64,000 nt of DNA from Alloscardovia sp963543015 (GCA_963543015.1 CAUTYZ010000005.1:1-64000); one strand, 5' to 3'. Shown: positions 52,240 through 61,829, counted from the first letter of the stretch. Numbers and translations: made by a program. Notes: generated from the letters alone by a model not told the origin.

Positions 52240-52272
52240 CAAAAGAGGCGCATAGCTAGACACTATGCGCCT
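52240..52272 (-). terminator. Terminator of the DUF4230-like gene
   Basis: AGGCGCATAG and CTATGCGCCT (52246-52272), perfect 10-bp arms, followed on minus by TCTTTTGG. 34 bases after the stop at 52306. Confidence 0.8.
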
Positions 52273-52305
52273 GAAATTAACTCATAACGGGTTATGTATT
52301 CTGTT

Positions 52306-52901
52306 TTATTCTGGCAAAGTGAATGTCACCTTTGCTGCAGGGTCAATTGACTTGATAATAGTCGTAAAGTATGTCTTAACAGAATCATCAAGCTGAGATT
52401 TGAATCCATCGAGATATTCTTTCTGATCAGCAGATGTCAACGACTTTGCAACTAATTGACCAGTATCAATATTTTCCGTAGCAAAACTGAGCAAAGCACC
52501 ACTGTTGTCATACAACTGATACGGATTGTCCTTATCCATTTCAAAGCCAATAACTTCATACTTTGGAACGGTGATTTCAAACGAATGATCGCCCTTTTCA
52601 GAAATTTTTACAGGCTTCTTAATGCCGAACTTAGCTGTGTAATTGAGTACCAAGAGGGACTTTCGCTCCGAGAAAGGAATTCCATACTGAGTCCATGGCA
52701 CTTTTACATTATTTTCTTTGGTAATTACTTTCTGGATACCTGCATTAACAAGAACCAGTTCATTAACTTTTTCAACATTTTTAATCAACGTCGACGTTGA
52801 TTCTTTGCTGTTAGAAGCATTGTTAAGAAAGCGTGCGCCGTACATTACAGCGGCGATAGCTACAATGATAGCAACGAGGCCCCCCTGATAATCGTCTTCA
52901 T
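52306..52901 (-). pseudogene. Membrane-anchored DUF4230-like protein, frameshift near the N-terminus
   Basis: The open frame covers LVAIIVAIAAVMYGARFL (TM), NELVLVNAGIQKVITKE, IPFSERKSLLVLNYTAKFGI and KPVKISEKGDHSFEITVP, a DUF4230-like pattern. Its own upstream extension has no good start. An ATG at 52901 with AGAGGAGAG before it reads MKTIIRG and then is out of frame at a C6 run (52880-52885, G6 on minus). One more G gives MKTIIRGGLVAIIVAIAAVM, an ideal signal anchor, and a 198-residue protein. This is strong evidence for a one-base homopolymer loss. Function unknown. Confidence 0.65.
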
Positions 52902-53003
52902 CAATCTCTCCTCTGTGAGTTAAGACAATATTACAAGACAAATTGTAGTAAGAAAGCGGACAAGACGTGCCTATCGTCATATCCGCTTTTATCTCCTCAG
53001 CTC

Positions 53004-53456
53004 TTAATATTCCCTCTTATTTCCACCCTTCACATAGAGATAATCGGCTTCTACATTCTTCTGCACTATCTGCAAAAGTCGCTCGAGTTCTTTCTGCTCA
53101 TCCGCCGTCAATCCCTGCACTGCATGCTCATGCGAATACTCTTCCTCACGATGCAAAAAACCATAAACCTTTTCGCCTTTATCCGTGAGATAAAGTTTGC
53201 GAATTTTCTTATTATCCTTATCAGATTCTTTGCGAATCAGACCTTCCTCAATGAGCTTTCGGACAGATTTTGCAACTGTCGTTCGATCCTGAATAACCAA
53301 CTCAGCCAAGGCATCATTAATAATTCCTGGATTATCATGAATGCGCGTCACATACAGATACTGATCCTTGTCGAGATGCAGTTCCTTAAATTCAATATTG
53401 CTCACAGCAGCGAGAGAGCGCGCGATAACACCAATGGGACGAAGTACCTGAGACAT
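53004..53456 (-). CDS. MarR family transcriptional regulator
   Basis: 150 residues. Winged helix core: PGIINDALAELVIQDRTTVA, KSVRKLIEEGLIRKESDKDN, KKIRKLYLTDKGEKV. The start overlaps the YbaK-like stop (TAATG), so the two are translationally coupled and the regulator probably controls this pair. A 14-bp inverted repeat upstream of the operon is a candidate binding site. Confidence 0.9.
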   Translation of the reverse strand: MSQVLRPIGVIARSLAAVSNIEFKELHLDKDQYLYVTRIHDNPGIINDALAELVIQDRTTVAKSVRKLIEEGLIRKESDKDNKKIRKLYLTDKGEKVYGFLHREEEYSHEHAVQGLTADEQKELERLLQIVQKNVEADYLYVKGGNKREY

Positions 53457-53929
53457 TAGTCCTCCTGAGGAAGATGGAATGTACGAATTTTAAGTACGTC
53501 ACAAATTTTATCGAAATCTTCTACGCGAACCACCATAGTCCTGTCAGGACGACCAGGAGCAAAGACGAGTTTGTCATGAGCAAGGAGTTCATCGTCGACG
53601 ATAATTGGCGTATCTTCCTCATAGCCAAATGGAGAGACCGCGCCCGGCTTCTGCCCTGTCAATTCTTCCATGGCATCAGCAGAAACAACCGAAACGCGCG
53701 AACCGATAACCTTGCCAATTTTCTTGAAATCACTCTGCTTGGTCGTAAACGTGAAATAAATATAGTGATTGCCTTTCTTATCCTTCAGATACAGGCTCTT
53801 CGTTTCCGTTCCCGTAAAACCTTGCTCAGCTTTCACCACCAATGCATCCTCATTCGTAAAAATGGCGCGATGCTTATACAGTTCGAATGGAATTCCAGCT
53901 TCTGTAAATACTACCTCGAGATCTTTCAT
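53456..53929 (-). CDS. YbaK/EbsC-type aminoacyl-tRNA deacylase
   Basis: 157 residues. IPFELYKHRAIFTNEDALVV, TGTETKSLYLKDKKGNHYIY and LTGQKPGAVSPFGYEEDTP are the INS/YbaK signature (KxLxxxD..G, G....VSPFG). It would clear mischarged tRNAs. Complete, unlike the related gene at 51710-52200. First gene of the ybaK-marR pair. Confidence 0.87.
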   Translation of the reverse strand: MKDLEVVFTEAGIPFELYKHRAIFTNEDALVVKAEQGFTGTETKSLYLKDKKGNHYIYFTFTTKQSDFKKIGKVIGSRVSVVSADAMEELTGQKPGAVSPFGYEEDTPIIVDDELLAHDKLVFAPGRPDRTMVVRVEDFDKICDVLKIRTFHLPQED

Positions 53930-53943
53930 TACATTTTCTTTCT

Positions 53944-54012
53944 ATTGTTGAATTTTCTACAAATTAGTTGATAAAGAAAACACTACACTACTTTTGATGA
54001 ATTTTCAACAAT
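53944..54012. promoter_or_regulatory. Candidate MarR operator region
   Basis: ATTGTTGAATTTTC (53944-53957) and GAATTTTCAACAAT (53999-54012) form a 14-bp inverted repeat with two mismatches. TAGTTGAT lies between. It covers the expected promoter of the ybaK-marR pair. Confidence 0.4.
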
Positions 54013-54190
54013 ATCTTAAGACTTGTCGACCCATGTATATCTCTTCTAGGAATCCCGGAATATGCCTACCCTACGCTCACATAGAAGCTAAAAATATCCG
54101 GCACTTTACATTACACCGCCTTGTTTAACGCAGAATTAGACTCGGCCGGACTATCCCATTTCCCTTTGCACAATATACATTCTGCAAGGA

Positions 54191-55504
54191 TTATGCCTTC
54201 TCTGTCTCACCCGTCTTTTCGCTCGGCAAGTAGTAAATTTTACCATCTTGAGAAATCAAATGTACGTCTTCGGCATACAGGTCACTATTATCTTGCTGGA
54301 TTTCAATAGAATTTGCTGCTCTCTGGGCTTCAATCATCAGAGCAGTTTTTTCTTCAATTTCCTGATACTTAAAGTCTTCATTGAATAATGCAGGAACAAA
54401 ATAAAGAACTTGCCCAAAAACGTCTCTCTGCCGCTTATTCTTTTCTATATTAATTCCAAACTGATTCACAGAATTTTGATGCCACACCACTAAGGCATCA
54501 AGAGTATCTTTCACCTGTTTAGCGTAATCCGATACAAGTGATCGACACTGTTCTCGTGAAACGGTTCCTCTGTTCATGGTAAACATTAAATCAGAAATCT
54601 TACACAACATATCAAACAATACGTTTTGATACATGAACCATTTATTCGCTTCGTTCACTCTGTTTTCGTAATTTTCATAATCCTGATTATAGCTTTTTGC
54701 AATTTTTAGTAACGCTTGATTTGCTTGACCCAATAGCTGAGTACATTCAGCTTCAAAGTCATCGAGCTGATTAAGCTTCACTTGTCGTAGTTCATCATTC
54801 TCTATGATTTCTACCTCAAAGTCAGCGACTTTCTTAACCCGCGCCATGAGTGAGAGTACTTTGCTGTGGAACTCATTTTCTTGGAAATCTGCTATCTTCG
54901 AAATATCATCACTGATTTTCCCAAGTTCGGCATTAATCTGACTCATGTAATATTGACCAACAACTATAGATGCGACTTCCATTACAGCAGAAATTGCATT
55001 TGTTGCCATCATCATACCTGGTTGAGCCTTAGCTGCTACAAGAGCTGCATGCCCATTTATTCCTCCACCAGCAGCATGATAGAGTGCTCGGAATGCCCCT
55101 GGCATCTTCTGCGCCTGAGCAAGTTTAGCTCCATTTGGAATAATAACATGGTATAAGGCTCCTTTTCCTAGCTCTGCAGCTTGAATCATATTCATCCCTG
55201 CAACGGCTGCCTGCCCTAAATCCGGAACAAGCTTATTTAACCGTGCTAGAACCCTTTTATTGGTTACTTCTACATAGTCGTTCTTGTCAATTATCGAATC
55301 TGCTGGAAGTAGTTCTACAGATATCCTAAATTCATCCGTACTGAAATCCGTTTGAGTCAATTCACTATTTTGATCAGTAACCAACGCACCACCATCTACA
55401 ATTGACTGACCATCAACGTCATTTTTTGTAGAATGACGATACATGTCTACACCAAGGATTACTAATACTGCCACAACACATAGCGTCGCAATCACATACC
55501 ACAT
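54191..55504 (-). CDS. Membrane-anchored, mostly helical protein of unknown function
   Basis: 437 residues, preceded by AAGGAGGACC, a near-perfect ribosome site. One N-terminal TM (YVIATLCVVAVLVILGVDMY), then a variable Asp/Thr-rich linker. Residues about 110-190 contain GMNMIQAAELGKGALYHVII, a Gly/Ala-rich hairpin GGGINGHAALVAAKAQPG and MEVASIVVGQYYMSQINAEL, followed by long helices to the end. I recall related proteins in Firmicutes but not a function. The Gly/Ala-rich hairpin between helices recalls membrane-inserting helical toxins; this is only a resemblance. Stands alone. Confidence 0.6.
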   Translation of the reverse strand: MWYVIATLCVVAVLVILGVDMYRHSTKNDVDGQSIVDGGALVTDQNSELTQTDFSTDEFRISVELLPADSIIDKNDYVEVTNKRVLARLNKLVPDLGQAAVAGMNMIQAAELGKGALYHVIIPNGAKLAQAQKMPGAFRALYHAAGGGINGHAALVAAKAQPGMMMATNAISAVMEVASIVVGQYYMSQINAELGKISDDISKIADFQENEFHSKVLSLMARVKKVADFEVEIIENDELRQVKLNQLDDFEAECTQLLGQANQALLKIAKSYNQDYENYENRVNEANKWFMYQNVLFDMLCKISDLMFTMNRGTVSREQCRSLVSDYAKQVKDTLDALVVWHQNSVNQFGINIEKNKRQRDVFGQVLYFVPALFNEDFKYQEIEEKTALMIEAQRAANSIEIQQDNSDLYAEDVHLISQDGKIYYLPSEKTGETEKA

Positions 55505-55634
55505 ATTGGAAGGTCCTCCTTAATTCAATAAGAACGTTATTGCCTTGTTTGAAATTTGAAGAATACCTAGCGAGAATTGCATTCTCAAAAGATTTTTTGG
55601 TCTTTCATGCATCGCTAGTCAGCACCTTATTTCG

Positions 55635-57044
55635 CTACTTCTTCGTCAGCACCGCCACCGTCTCCACATGATGAGTCATTGGATAGATATCATGAGCGTG
55701 CACGAAACTGAGCTCATACCCATTGTCACCAAAGTATGCGATGTCGCGTGCCAGCGAGGCTGGATCACAGGATACATAGACGACCACTTCTGCACGTGCA
55801 CGAGCAATCTGTTCGACGACTTTCTTTCCAGCGCCAGCACGGGGAGGATCGAGCACTACGACCTGTGGATGTGCGAGCTCTGGGAAATTGTTCTTCACGT
55901 GACGCAAGGACTGAAGGACATCGCCTGCTACCTCGGTCACATTCGAAATATTGTTCCGCTTAGCGTTCTTCACCGCAGAGCTCACAGCCTGTTCAGCACC
56001 TTCGATAGCGAGCACCTGACCGCGAGGCACAAAACGTGCAGCCAATGGCATGGTAAAGAGTCCCGAACCCGAGTAGAGATCCCACACGACACCGTTTTCA
56101 GGAAGTTTTCTTGTCGATACTGCATAGTCCTGGACTTGACGCACGACGTCTCGCACGAGCACTTGTGGAGCCATGCGATGCATTTGCCAGAATCCTGATG
56201 CCAGCACACTGTATTCGTATGCTTTACCGTCAGCAAGGACGACGCGTTCGCGCACATACTCGTGCCCTTCAGCAAGTTCGCCATTGACGACGAGAGCCCA
56301 GTTACCCGACTCGAGAGCACTTGTTTGTCCTTCACGTGGCTCAGGAGCCGTAATTCGGATATGAGCACCCGGTTCAAAACGACGAGTGAAAAGTCCTAAA
56401 TGCTCAGCCACTTCAAGTACCTGCTCGGAAGCAAGTGGCATCTCCTTGACGCGTACACGGTCATGGGATTCACGGCGACGCATGGAGACATATCCGTAAT
56501 CATCCGCGATAAATTCTACGCGAGTTCGCCAGTGCAAACCCTCTGTTGCTTCATCTTCGCGAACGCGCAGCACTGGAACGTGAGGCTCGGCAATTTTTCC
56601 GATACGCTTCAGCTGTTCCTCGATACTCATACGCTTCCATACGAGCTGTCCTTCGAGAGAGACGTGCGTTAAGTCAGCACCACCGACACCGCCGCCCCAT
56701 GCGAGTGGGCCTGCCAGTGGCCAGCTTGGATCGACACGGTATGGGCTTGGCTCATATACTTTTGTGACTTCCGCTGTCCAGAATCGGTCTTTGCGATTGT
56801 GTGGTTCATCGATACGCACGCGAACCTTTTCACCTGGCAAGGCGAAGCGCACGAAGACTACTCGCCCATCGATATGCGTCACACAGCGTCCTTGATCTGC
56901 GAAACGTTCGATATAGACGTCAGCTTCCAAACGACCATCGCCGACGGATTCTAATTGAGATTCTAGCTCAGATGTATTCGATACGTGTCCAGCTTTTTCC
57001 TCTGTCTGAGTTGAGGAATTGTTAGCAGTAGTCTCAGAAGTCAT
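55635..57044 (-). CDS. TrmA/RumA-type RNA (uracil-5-)-methyltransferase
   Basis: 469 residues. N-terminal TRAM domain after an acidic tail (ADVYIERFADQGRCVTHIDG, VFVRFALPGEKVRV), then the SAM domain: VVWDLYSGSGLFTMPLA, VLAIEGAEQAVSSAVKNAKR, VVLDPPRAGAGKKV and the catalytic Cys in VVYVSCDPASLARD. It would make m5U in tRNA or 23S rRNA. No iron-sulfur cysteine cluster is obvious. 54 bases after it come DUF3159 and DUF3710 upstream on the same strand, a conserved actinobacterial order. Confidence 0.92.
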   Translation of the reverse strand: MTSETTANNSSTQTEEKAGHVSNTSELESQLESVGDGRLEADVYIERFADQGRCVTHIDGRVVFVRFALPGEKVRVRIDEPHNRKDRFWTAEVTKVYEPSPYRVDPSWPLAGPLAWGGGVGGADLTHVSLEGQLVWKRMSIEEQLKRIGKIAEPHVPVLRVREDEATEGLHWRTRVEFIADDYGYVSMRRRESHDRVRVKEMPLASEQVLEVAEHLGLFTRRFEPGAHIRITAPEPREGQTSALESGNWALVVNGELAEGHEYVRERVVLADGKAYEYSVLASGFWQMHRMAPQVLVRDVVRQVQDYAVSTRKLPENGVVWDLYSGSGLFTMPLAARFVPRGQVLAIEGAEQAVSSAVKNAKRNNISNVTEVAGDVLQSLRHVKNNFPELAHPQVVVLDPPRAGAGKKVVEQIARARAEVVVYVSCDPASLARDIAYFGDNGYELSFVHAHDIYPMTHHVETVAVLTKK

Positions 57045-57098
57045 ATGTATTCCTCTCAGATAGAAGCATTACGCGGATTTTATAATCCATTTCTCACA

Positions 57099-57749
57099 TT
57101 AGTTTGTCGTCTCAGACTCTGCAAGAATTTTCTTGCGCTGAGGAGCGATAATTAACCATGATACAAGAAGCATCACCGCAAAAAGCGGAACTCCTGTCAC
57201 GATACGCACTACGCCAAGAGCATTGACATAATGCAGCACATACAGCGGAATTTCAGCTGCAAGTCGAATGCCAAAACCAGCCACCCACACCCATGTGGCA
57301 TACGTATAAGGCACACGCAGCTTGTCAAACGTGTCCTCTTTCGTAAACTGCTCGAGCAGCCATCCAATGCCCGGCTTTCGCACGAGAAGAGAAATGAGAA
57401 GAGCAAGAATTGCGACAAGATTGATAATGATTCCCGGCGTATAAAAATCGCGTGCGGAATTGCGCAGCACAGCAAATACTACAGATATCGCCGTCACGAG
57501 AACGCCCGAAAAAGCACCCGTTAAGGTTTGCTTTTGGATAATTCGCGCGACGATGATAATGAGCAGAATTGCCGATACTAACCCGAGCGATACCAGCAAA
57601 TTCGCGCTCACCGTATACGTGACGATGAAAATAAGAAATGGCAGAACTGCTTCAGCAATTCCTCTCCAACCTCCCACAGCATCCAATAACGAGAATTCTT
57701 CTGTGGATTGTGCGATGGATTGAAGTCCAGAATTGTGCCGTTCTGCCAT
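57099..57749 (-). CDS. DUF3159 family membrane protein
   Basis: 216 residues, about six TM segments. LLDAVGGWRGIAEAVLPFLI, FIVTYTVSANLLVSLGLV and SLLVRKPGIGWLLEQF are the DUF3159 pattern. It follows DUF3710 and precedes the RNA methyltransferase gene, as in many actinobacteria. Function unknown. Confidence 0.88.
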   Translation of the reverse strand: MAERHNSGLQSIAQSTEEFSLLDAVGGWRGIAEAVLPFLIFIVTYTVSANLLVSLGLVSAILLIIIVARIIQKQTLTGAFSGVLVTAISVVFAVLRNSARDFYTPGIIINLVAILALLISLLVRKPGIGWLLEQFTKEDTFDKLRVPYTYATWVWVAGFGIRLAAEIPLYVLHYVNALGVVRIVTGVPLFAVMLLVSWLIIAPQRKKILAESETTN

Positions 57750-57819
57750 ATCAATTTCCGCCTTACGTAGGTCTGACTATAAGACTCGCGCTGTACCTTA
57801 TTAACAGAAAAACAGACAA

Positions 57820-58623
57820 TTAGCGCATCTCAGAGAACAATGGCCCACGACGCAAAGTCTGCTGAACCTGGCTCTGCTGACCGTATCCATTTGGAGCATC
57901 AGGAAGCTTCAACTCACTGTGGTCGTCAGCCTCTTCTGCCTCCTGTGCTTCCTGAGCAGCCTTCTCCATTTCCTTCATCTGAGATGGGGTCAACGGACGG
58001 CTCAAGAAGACGCGATCGCGTGGTGCAAGAGGCTTATCGCCACGGTTAACGACAATGTCCGACAGGAACTTATCCAAAGCCTGCTTTTCTTCCGACTCAT
58101 CATCTGTCGCTGCTGGACCAGTGAAAATAGCACGAACCATCCAGCGAGGACCGTCGATACCTACGATACGTGAGGTTACTTCATTGTCTTGAACCTGCAC
58201 TGGGAGGAGAATTTCCTTGCCGAAGACACCATCAATTTCCTCAGCCTTAACACGGTTGTCGAGGAATTCTTGGCGAATTTCATCCCAAATGCCTGTCGAC
58301 TTTGGAGCTGCAAATACTTCCATTTCCAAGGAGGACTTCTCGTAGGTTACGGTCGCGCTGATGATGTTGCCTTCAGGATTTGTAGCCTTCAAGCGAAGCT
58401 CGATACCGAAGAGGAATGGAAGATAAAGCGCTCCCATATTCAAGTACTCGTCATAATCAGGAGCATCCTCATCGTTGATATCCCAAGGACCGCGCTGAAT
58501 ATCCTCAGCGGATTCGGCAGAGTCCTCAGCATTTTCTGTATCTTCTACAGCATCCGTTGTTTCTTCAACAACGTCATCATTGACGGTTTCGTCCTTTTTC
58601 TTTCCAAATCCGAAAAATCGCAT
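57820..58623 (-). CDS. DUF3710 family protein
   Basis: 267 residues. Basic N-terminus MRFFGFGKKKDETVNDD, an acidic Glu/Asp/Ala stretch, then the conserved domain RGPWDINDEDAPDYDEYLNM, MEVFAAPKSTGIWDEIR, GIDGPRWMVRAIFTGPAA and RGDKPLAPRDRVFLSRP. The last 50 residues are Glu/Ala-rich. Function unknown. First gene of the DUF3710-DUF3159-TrmA set. Confidence 0.9.
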   Translation of the reverse strand: MRFFGFGKKKDETVNDDVVEETTDAVEDTENAEDSAESAEDIQRGPWDINDEDAPDYDEYLNMGALYLPFLFGIELRLKATNPEGNIISATVTYEKSSLEMEVFAAPKSTGIWDEIRQEFLDNRVKAEEIDGVFGKEILLPVQVQDNEVTSRIVGIDGPRWMVRAIFTGPAATDDESEEKQALDKFLSDIVVNRGDKPLAPRDRVFLSRPLTPSQMKEMEKAAQEAQEAEEADDHSELKLPDAPNGYGQQSQVQQTLRRGPLFSEMR

Positions 58624-58796
58624 ACTTTCCCTTTCATCGGATAACTGCTCGCAAGAATATATTACGAACCTTAAAGAATTCTGAATGCCATGTCATGTGG
58701 TTTCGTGATTTCGTGAAGCACCGGAGTACACCATGACGCCTGACACAGCAGTACGGCTTGAGACCTCACCTCAGCCTTCGTATAAAGATACGCGTA

Positions 58797-59660
58797 TCAG
58801 ACCTCGTATCGAATCGTCAACGGCGCGTGGTCAGACCAGCGAGCATCATACGATGGCGCGCGATCGATAACGAAACCACGTGCAGTCTGAGCCAATTCAG
58901 GAGTCGCAAACTGGTAGTCGATACGCCAGCCTGTATTATTATCAAACGCCTTACCGCGCTGCGACCACCACGTATATGGTCCTTGAATATCCCCCGCCAA
59001 ATCGCGCATGACATCCACATATTCCAGCTCATTCAGCCACTTATCGATGTACACACGCTCTTCAGGAAGGAAGCCAGAAGACTTCTCGTTAGACTTTGCA
59101 TTTTTGATATCAATTGGCGTATGAGCGATATTAAAATCACCACAGAGTACAGCTTGATTACCACCTGCAGCCGCGATATTTTGTAGCTCGCGCATGCGCT
59201 CAGTCATCGTGTCGAGGAAACGGAATTTTTGCTCCATCTTATCGGGATGCTCGACGTTTCCCGCGTGCACATAAACGCTCACAACGGTGACGGTATACCC
59301 TTCAGGAGTTGTGATATCAGATTCGATCCAGCGACCCGAATCCACATCCTCGTTAAGCCCTGGAAGTCCAAAACGCTGATCGACTACAGGCAAGGCAGAA
59401 AGCAACCCCACCCCTGCACGTCCTTTGATACGACATACCTCATTTTGACGATGTAATGGTTCATCCATGCTCTGACCGCGTTCCGATGAAGCATAAATTG
59501 CACTAATTTCATCGAAAATTGGCTCAATTTCTTCTTGAGGAGCACGCACTTCCTGCATAGCCCACACATCAGGAGTATTCTGCTCTACCCATGCATACAT
59601 ATCTTTACGCTTGGCTGCACGAATTCCATTGAGATTGGATGTCGTAATCGAAATAGTCAT
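58797..59660 (-). CDS. xth: Exodeoxyribonuclease III / AP endonuclease
   Basis: 287 residues from ATG 59660. ITTSNLNGIRAAKRKDMYAW, MQEVRAPQEEI (metal-binding Glu), VLCGDFNIAHTPIDIKNAKS (GDFN active site), RIDYQFATPEL and SDHAPLTIRYEV (terminal Asp-His) are all present. It cuts 5' to abasic sites in base-excision repair. The longer frame to 59774 has no support. Separate from the DUF3710 set by 173 bases. Confidence 0.95.
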   Translation of the reverse strand: MTISITTSNLNGIRAAKRKDMYAWVEQNTPDVWAMQEVRAPQEEIEPIFDEISAIYASSERGQSMDEPLHRQNEVCRIKGRAGVGLLSALPVVDQRFGLPGLNEDVDSGRWIESDITTPEGYTVTVVSVYVHAGNVEHPDKMEQKFRFLDTMTERMRELQNIAAAGGNQAVLCGDFNIAHTPIDIKNAKSNEKSSGFLPEERVYIDKWLNELEYVDVMRDLAGDIQGPYTWWSQRGKAFDNNTGWRIDYQFATPELAQTARGFVIDRAPSYDARWSDHAPLTIRYEV

Positions 59661-59787
59661 AGCACTACTGTATCGGGTAGCCTGACACAAGCGCGCCCAT
59701 AACGATATGAGTGCGTAGCACATTCCACACACCCCATGCACAAGCACAGCACACACCATTATTCTCTGAGACATTCATGCATACAGT

Positions 59788-59824
59788 TCGGGGTGTGAAC
59801 AACGTCATGTCATTCACACCCCGA
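59788..59824 (-). terminator. Hairpin after oppDF, probable terminator
   Basis: TCGGGGTGTGAA and TTCACACCCCGA, perfect 12-bp arms with a 13-base loop. 29 bases after the oppDF stop. There is no T-run, so its strength is uncertain. Confidence 0.6.
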
Positions 59825-59852
59825 CTATCGCGTTTACTCTCGTAGACCGATT

Positions 59853-61829
59853 TTAGTTATCCAAACCAAGCTCAAGCTTTCCACCTGGAATAGCATCCAA
59901 GAGATCACAAGTGTACTGAGTCTGTGGATTATTGAAGACTTCGTCTGTAGTAGCATGCTCGACGAGCTTACCGTGCTGCATAACGACGACCTCATCAGCG
60001 ATCTGGCGAACAACTGCCAAATCGTGAGTAATGAAGAGGTACGTCAGACCACGTTCTGCCTGCAAATCGTTGAGCAAGTGCAAAACCTGATCTTGCACGA
60101 GCACGTCAAGAGCAGACACTGCTTCATCAGCCACGATCACATCTGGGTTCAAAGCCATAGCACGCGCAACTGCGATACGCTGACGCTGACCACCAGAAAG
60201 CTCATTTGGATAACGGCTCATTACCGATTGTGGCATCTCGACCATATCCAAAAGTTCGCGTACACGAGCCTCGCGAGACTTCGAATCGCCAATCTTGTGA
60301 ATGCGAAGTGGCTCTTCGATCGAACGATAAATCGTGTAGGTAGGATCGAGCGAACCGTATGGATTCTGGAAGACTGGCTGTACATGACGCCTAAAGTCGA
60401 GCAGCTTCTTTCCCTTGAAGGAATGAATATCTTCGCCCTGATATGTCACGGTACCCGATGTCGGATCCAGCAAATGCAGAACCATGTTTGCCACAGTCGA
60501 CTTACCCGAACCTGACTCACCTACGATAGCGAGAGTCGTTCCACGCTTGACATCGAAGGACACATCATCGACAGCCTTGAACAATTCACGACGTCCTGGA
60601 ACCTTGAACTCACGGACAAGATTCTTTACCGAGATAATAGTGTCATTTAAATCTTCCGCATGACCAGCTTCACTCTGCTTCGTATGAACAGCTGCGCGTT
60701 CCTTGGTCGATTCCATACGCTTGGATGCCAACGATGGAGCTGCCGATACCAAACGCTTGGTGTATGGATGCTGAGGATGCTGAAGCACTTCGAGGCTAGG
60801 ACCGGACTCGACGATCTGTCCCTTATACATAACGACGATGTGCTGCGCACGCTCTGCTGCCAAACCCAAATCGTGAGTAATAAACAGTACTGCAGTTCCG
60901 AGCGAGTCTGTCAGCGTATGCAAGTGATCCAAGATACGCTTCTGAACTGTTACATCCAGTGCGGATGTTGGTTCATCAGCGATAAGCAGACGAGGACGTG
61001 CTGCCAAGCCCATAGCAATCAACGCACGCTGACGCATACCACCCGAGTATTCGTGTGGATACTGACGAGCACGCATAGCTGCATCTGGAAGACCTGCCTC
61101 ATCCAAAAGGCCGGCGATACGGTCGCTCATGGTCGAACCAGTAACGTACTGCTCAGCAATCTGTGCAGCCTTCTCTTCAGCAATTCCTGCCTTCACCATG
61201 TCATGGCGTACATTCCAGCGAGTAACAGAACCAGGTGTCCATTTTTCTTCCCAGAACGTAATATCATCTTCAGCGACAATGCCTTCTCCAGCCTTTTTAG
61301 CGGCTTCGAGAAGTTCATCACGCTGAGCCGAACCGAGGAACAATTCATCAGAATCATCATGAACATTTTCGTATGCGATACGCTCAGCTTCAGTCAGGTT
61401 CAGACCTTCAGAGATCTTAATGCGCTGTTCACGAGTGATGTCGATATTATTTGCCTTGAGGGCTTCCTTAATCTGCGTATCAATGCGATAAACAGGATTC
61501 AAGTTCGACATAGGATCTTGTGGAACCAAGCCCATCTTCAAGCCACGGATAGTTTCAAACTGCTTTTGGGTGAACTGAGAAATTTCTTGACCCTCAAGCT
61601 TGATGCTTCCACCTGTGATATGACCAGTTCCAGGGAGCAATCCAAGTGCTGCCATTGCGGACGTAGACTTACCCGAACCGGATTCACCTACGATAGCAAC
61701 CCACTGACCTGGGTAGACATTAAAGCTTGCATCGCGAACTGCCTTAACAGTTCCCGCAGAAGTATTGAACTCTACTTGAAGATCTTTGACCTCAAGAATT
61801 GGCTCAGGAATTTGTGTGTTATCTGTCAT
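59853..61829 (-). CDS. oppDF: Oligopeptide ABC transporter, fused ATPases (OppD-OppF)
   Basis: 658 residues with two ABC domains. First: Walker A GESGSGKSTSA near 50, signature YSGGMRQRALIAMG, Walker B LLIADEPTSALD. Second: GESGSGKSTVANM near 440, LSGGQRQRIAVARAM, VIVADEAVSALD. Between Q-loop (VPQDPMSNLNP) and signature of the first domain is an extra acidic helical insertion of roughly 120 residues (EAERIAYENVHDDSDELFLG, DITFWEEKWTPGSV). The fusion drives peptide import with OppB and OppC just upstream (19-base gap). Intact. Confidence 0.94.
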   Translation of the reverse strand: MTDNTQIPEPILEVKDLQVEFNTSAGTVKAVRDASFNVYPGQWVAIVGESGSGKSTSAMAALGLLPGTGHITGGSIKLEGQEISQFTQKQFETIRGLKMGLVPQDPMSNLNPVYRIDTQIKEALKANNIDITREQRIKISEGLNLTEAERIAYENVHDDSDELFLGSAQRDELLEAAKKAGEGIVAEDDITFWEEKWTPGSVTRWNVRHDMVKAGIAEEKAAQIAEQYVTGSTMSDRIAGLLDEAGLPDAAMRARQYPHEYSGGMRQRALIAMGLAARPRLLIADEPTSALDVTVQKRILDHLHTLTDSLGTAVLFITHDLGLAAERAQHIVVMYKGQIVESGPSLEVLQHPQHPYTKRLVSAAPSLASKRMESTKERAAVHTKQSEAGHAEDLNDTIISVKNLVREFKVPGRRELFKAVDDVSFDVKRGTTLAIVGESGSGKSTVANMVLHLLDPTSGTVTYQGEDIHSFKGKKLLDFRRHVQPVFQNPYGSLDPTYTIYRSIEEPLRIHKIGDSKSREARVRELLDMVEMPQSVMSRYPNELSGGQRQRIAVARAMALNPDVIVADEAVSALDVLVQDQVLHLLNDLQAERGLTYLFITHDLAVVRQIADEVVVMQHGKLVEHATTDEVFNNPQTQYTCDLLDAIPGGKLELGLDN

